A stretch of DNA of 43,672 nt from NCBI GenBank assembly GCA_003153375.1, contig PLYM01000218.1:1-43672 (forward strand), read 5' to 3'. Source of the stretch: Planctomycetaceae bacterium (GTDB lineage: Bacteria > Planctomycetota > Planctomycetia > Pirellulales > PALSA-1355). The position numbers were made by a program, and so were the translations under genes. The notes under the pieces are model-generated. The model made no database searches and was not told the origin of the DNA. It was given only the letters and a program-made list of their open reading frames with translations. This document shows positions 42,916 through 43,672 of the stretch, one piece after another (the stretch's first letter is position 1; every line of letters starts with the position of its first letter).

Positions 42916-43170
42916 TTAGAAGCCGATGCCCGTGGCGTCGTAGCTGTGCGGGTAGCCATAGAACCACATGGCCGGGACCGGAAATTTGGCGGTCGCGCCA
43001 TTGTAGGTCTTTTGCACCGCCGGCTGACCCTGCCGCGTGATGGCACGATACTCGACGTAGCTGCCGCGGGTGTAGCGCGGCGGGTTGCGCTTCTGGCCGG
43101 CCTGGACTTCGTGTGTGCAGACGGCCACGGTCGACGCGAACAGCAAGAGTCCGAGTGTCCAACGTTTCAT
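42916..43170 (-). CDS. Small secreted protein of unknown function (84 aa)
   Basis: 84 residues, start ATG 43170 with AAGGATC upstream. Residues 1-24 form a signal peptide (WTLGLLLFASTVAVCTHEVQA). The mature part is basic and rich in Tyr, Pro and Gly: NPPRYTRGSYVEYRAITR, then FPVPAMWFYGYPHSYDATGIGF at the end. No domain is recognised. The aromatic, Pro/Gly-rich ending suggests a surface or envelope protein. The stop codon lies directly beside the long hairpin at 42855-42914, which could end its transcript. It reads in the same direction as the sigma-54 regulator upstream, with about 185 bases between them. Confidence 0.65.
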   Translation of the reverse strand: MKRWTLGLLLFASTVAVCTHEVQAGQKRNPPRYTRGSYVEYRAITRQGQPAVQKTYNGATAKFPVPAMWFYGYPHSYDATGIGF

Positions 43171-43355
43171 CGCGCGATCCTTCCCACGGGTGGAACGATT
43201 CGTTGCCGCGCTATCCCGATGCGGTGTTGCCTCGGGGGGCGTGTGGCCGGCGACAGGTGCGGCCTACTGCAATTGTCGACCACCGCGCCGGCGGCTTGCA
43301 AGCCTTCTCGGCGCAAAGCGTCAACTCCGGAGCAATTGGCCTGCCGGGGCGCGAC

Positions 43356-43672
43356 TTATTCCGCCTTTGCCGAGTATCGGTCTTCTTCCAGCCCCAGCCG
43401 TTTCATCTTCTTATACAGCGTGGTGCGGTTGATGCCCAACAGCTCGGCGGTGGCAAAGCGATTCCATTGCTGAGCCTCGAGCACTTCGAGAATGATCTGC
43501 CGCTCGGGGCCTTCCAGGGCTTCCTTGAGCGTGCGGGTGCCGATCGGTTCGACGCTGGGGGGGCCGACCGAGGCCACCTGCCGCGGCAGATCTTCCAGGC
43601 CGATCGTGGATGATTTGCCCAGCAGCACGGCCCGTTCGATCACGTTTTGCAGCTCGCGGACATTGCCCGGCC
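43356..43672 (-). CDS. Sigma-54-dependent transcriptional regulator, C-terminal part (5' end outside the window)
   Basis: Only the C-terminal 105 codons are inside the window; the gene continues past the right edge on the minus strand. The visible part begins with PGNVRELQNVIERAVLLG, the conserved end of the AAA+ domain of NtrC-type activators (PGNVRELxN). A linker follows, then a Fis-type helix-turn-helix: RQIILEVLEAQQWNRFATAELLGINRTTLYKKMKRLGL. Such proteins bind upstream activating sequences and use ATP to open sigma-54 promoters, usually as response regulators of a two-component pair. Whether a receiver domain is present cannot be seen. Confidence 0.92.
   Translation of the reverse strand, partial: PGNVRELQNVIERAVLLGKSSTIGLEDLPRQVASVGPPSVEPIGTRTLKEALEGPERQIILEVLEAQQWNRFATAELLGINRTTLYKKMKRLGLEEDRYSAKAE

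Overview
The window looks like a piece of chromosome from a planctomycete, most likely of the Pirellulales. The reasons are the gene families: two separate DUF1549/DUF1553 + DUF1501 pairs (Planctomycetes-type cytochrome and Tat-exported partner), a PVC-type membrane-bound dehydrogenase / HEAT / haem-binding C-terminal fusion, a TIGR03067 protein, a DUF1573 protein, a PEP-CTERM protein, and many secreted or Tat-exported proteins on a GC-rich background with long antisense shadow frames. This assignment is inference from family content; no rRNA or marker gene is present.

Region 1-2.4 kb is different. It is visibly less GC-rich and holds a decayed defence island: a broken very-short-patch-repair endonuclease (vsr), an intact 61-aa gene with a perfect Shine-Dalgarno, and a broken SRA-Mrr type modification-dependent restriction endonuclease (two frameshifts and one stop), followed by about 0.9 kb without recognisable genes. 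From 2.4 to 5.7 kb come a DUF1573 protein, then a compact operon of a plasmid-partition-like ribbon-helix-helix protein, a 42-aa protein and a membrane-anchored trypsin-like protease. The operon is preceded by two copies of a 15-bp palindrome. A small Cys-rich secreted protein, an RND adaptor and a CzcA-type RND pump (5.3-10.1 kb) form a heavy-metal efflux cluster without an outer-membrane channel. A 1142-aa multi-pass protein of unknown function follows.

From 13.7 to 25.1 kb: a PVC haem-binding protein (minus), divergent from an acetamidase/formamidase and a PhoPQ-related hydrolase (plus); a PEP-CTERM protein (minus) with a clear terminator; a small secreted protein; a MATE exporter (plus) convergent with a POT peptide symporter (minus). 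From 25.3 to 32.6 kb on the plus strand: an ABC exporter, then an operon DUF1549/DUF1553 - DUF1501 - class III aminotransferase.

From 32.6 to 40.2 kb the minus strand carries what may be one long transcription unit: DUF1549/DUF1553, DUF1501, secreted MsrB, TIGR03067, secreted VOC protein, and a fused HtrA-like protease / lectin-like / SirB1 protein. The end holds an MFS transporter (minus), a Tat-exported sugar-phosphate isomerase-like protein (plus), a long REP-like hairpin, a small secreted protein, and the C-terminus of a sigma-54-dependent regulator that runs off the window.

The best candidates for something undescribed are the RHH / 42-aa / protease operon with its tandem palindromes, the three-domain protease-SirB1 fusion, and the 1142-aa membrane protein. 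No tRNA, rRNA, CRISPR array or intact insertion sequence was seen.
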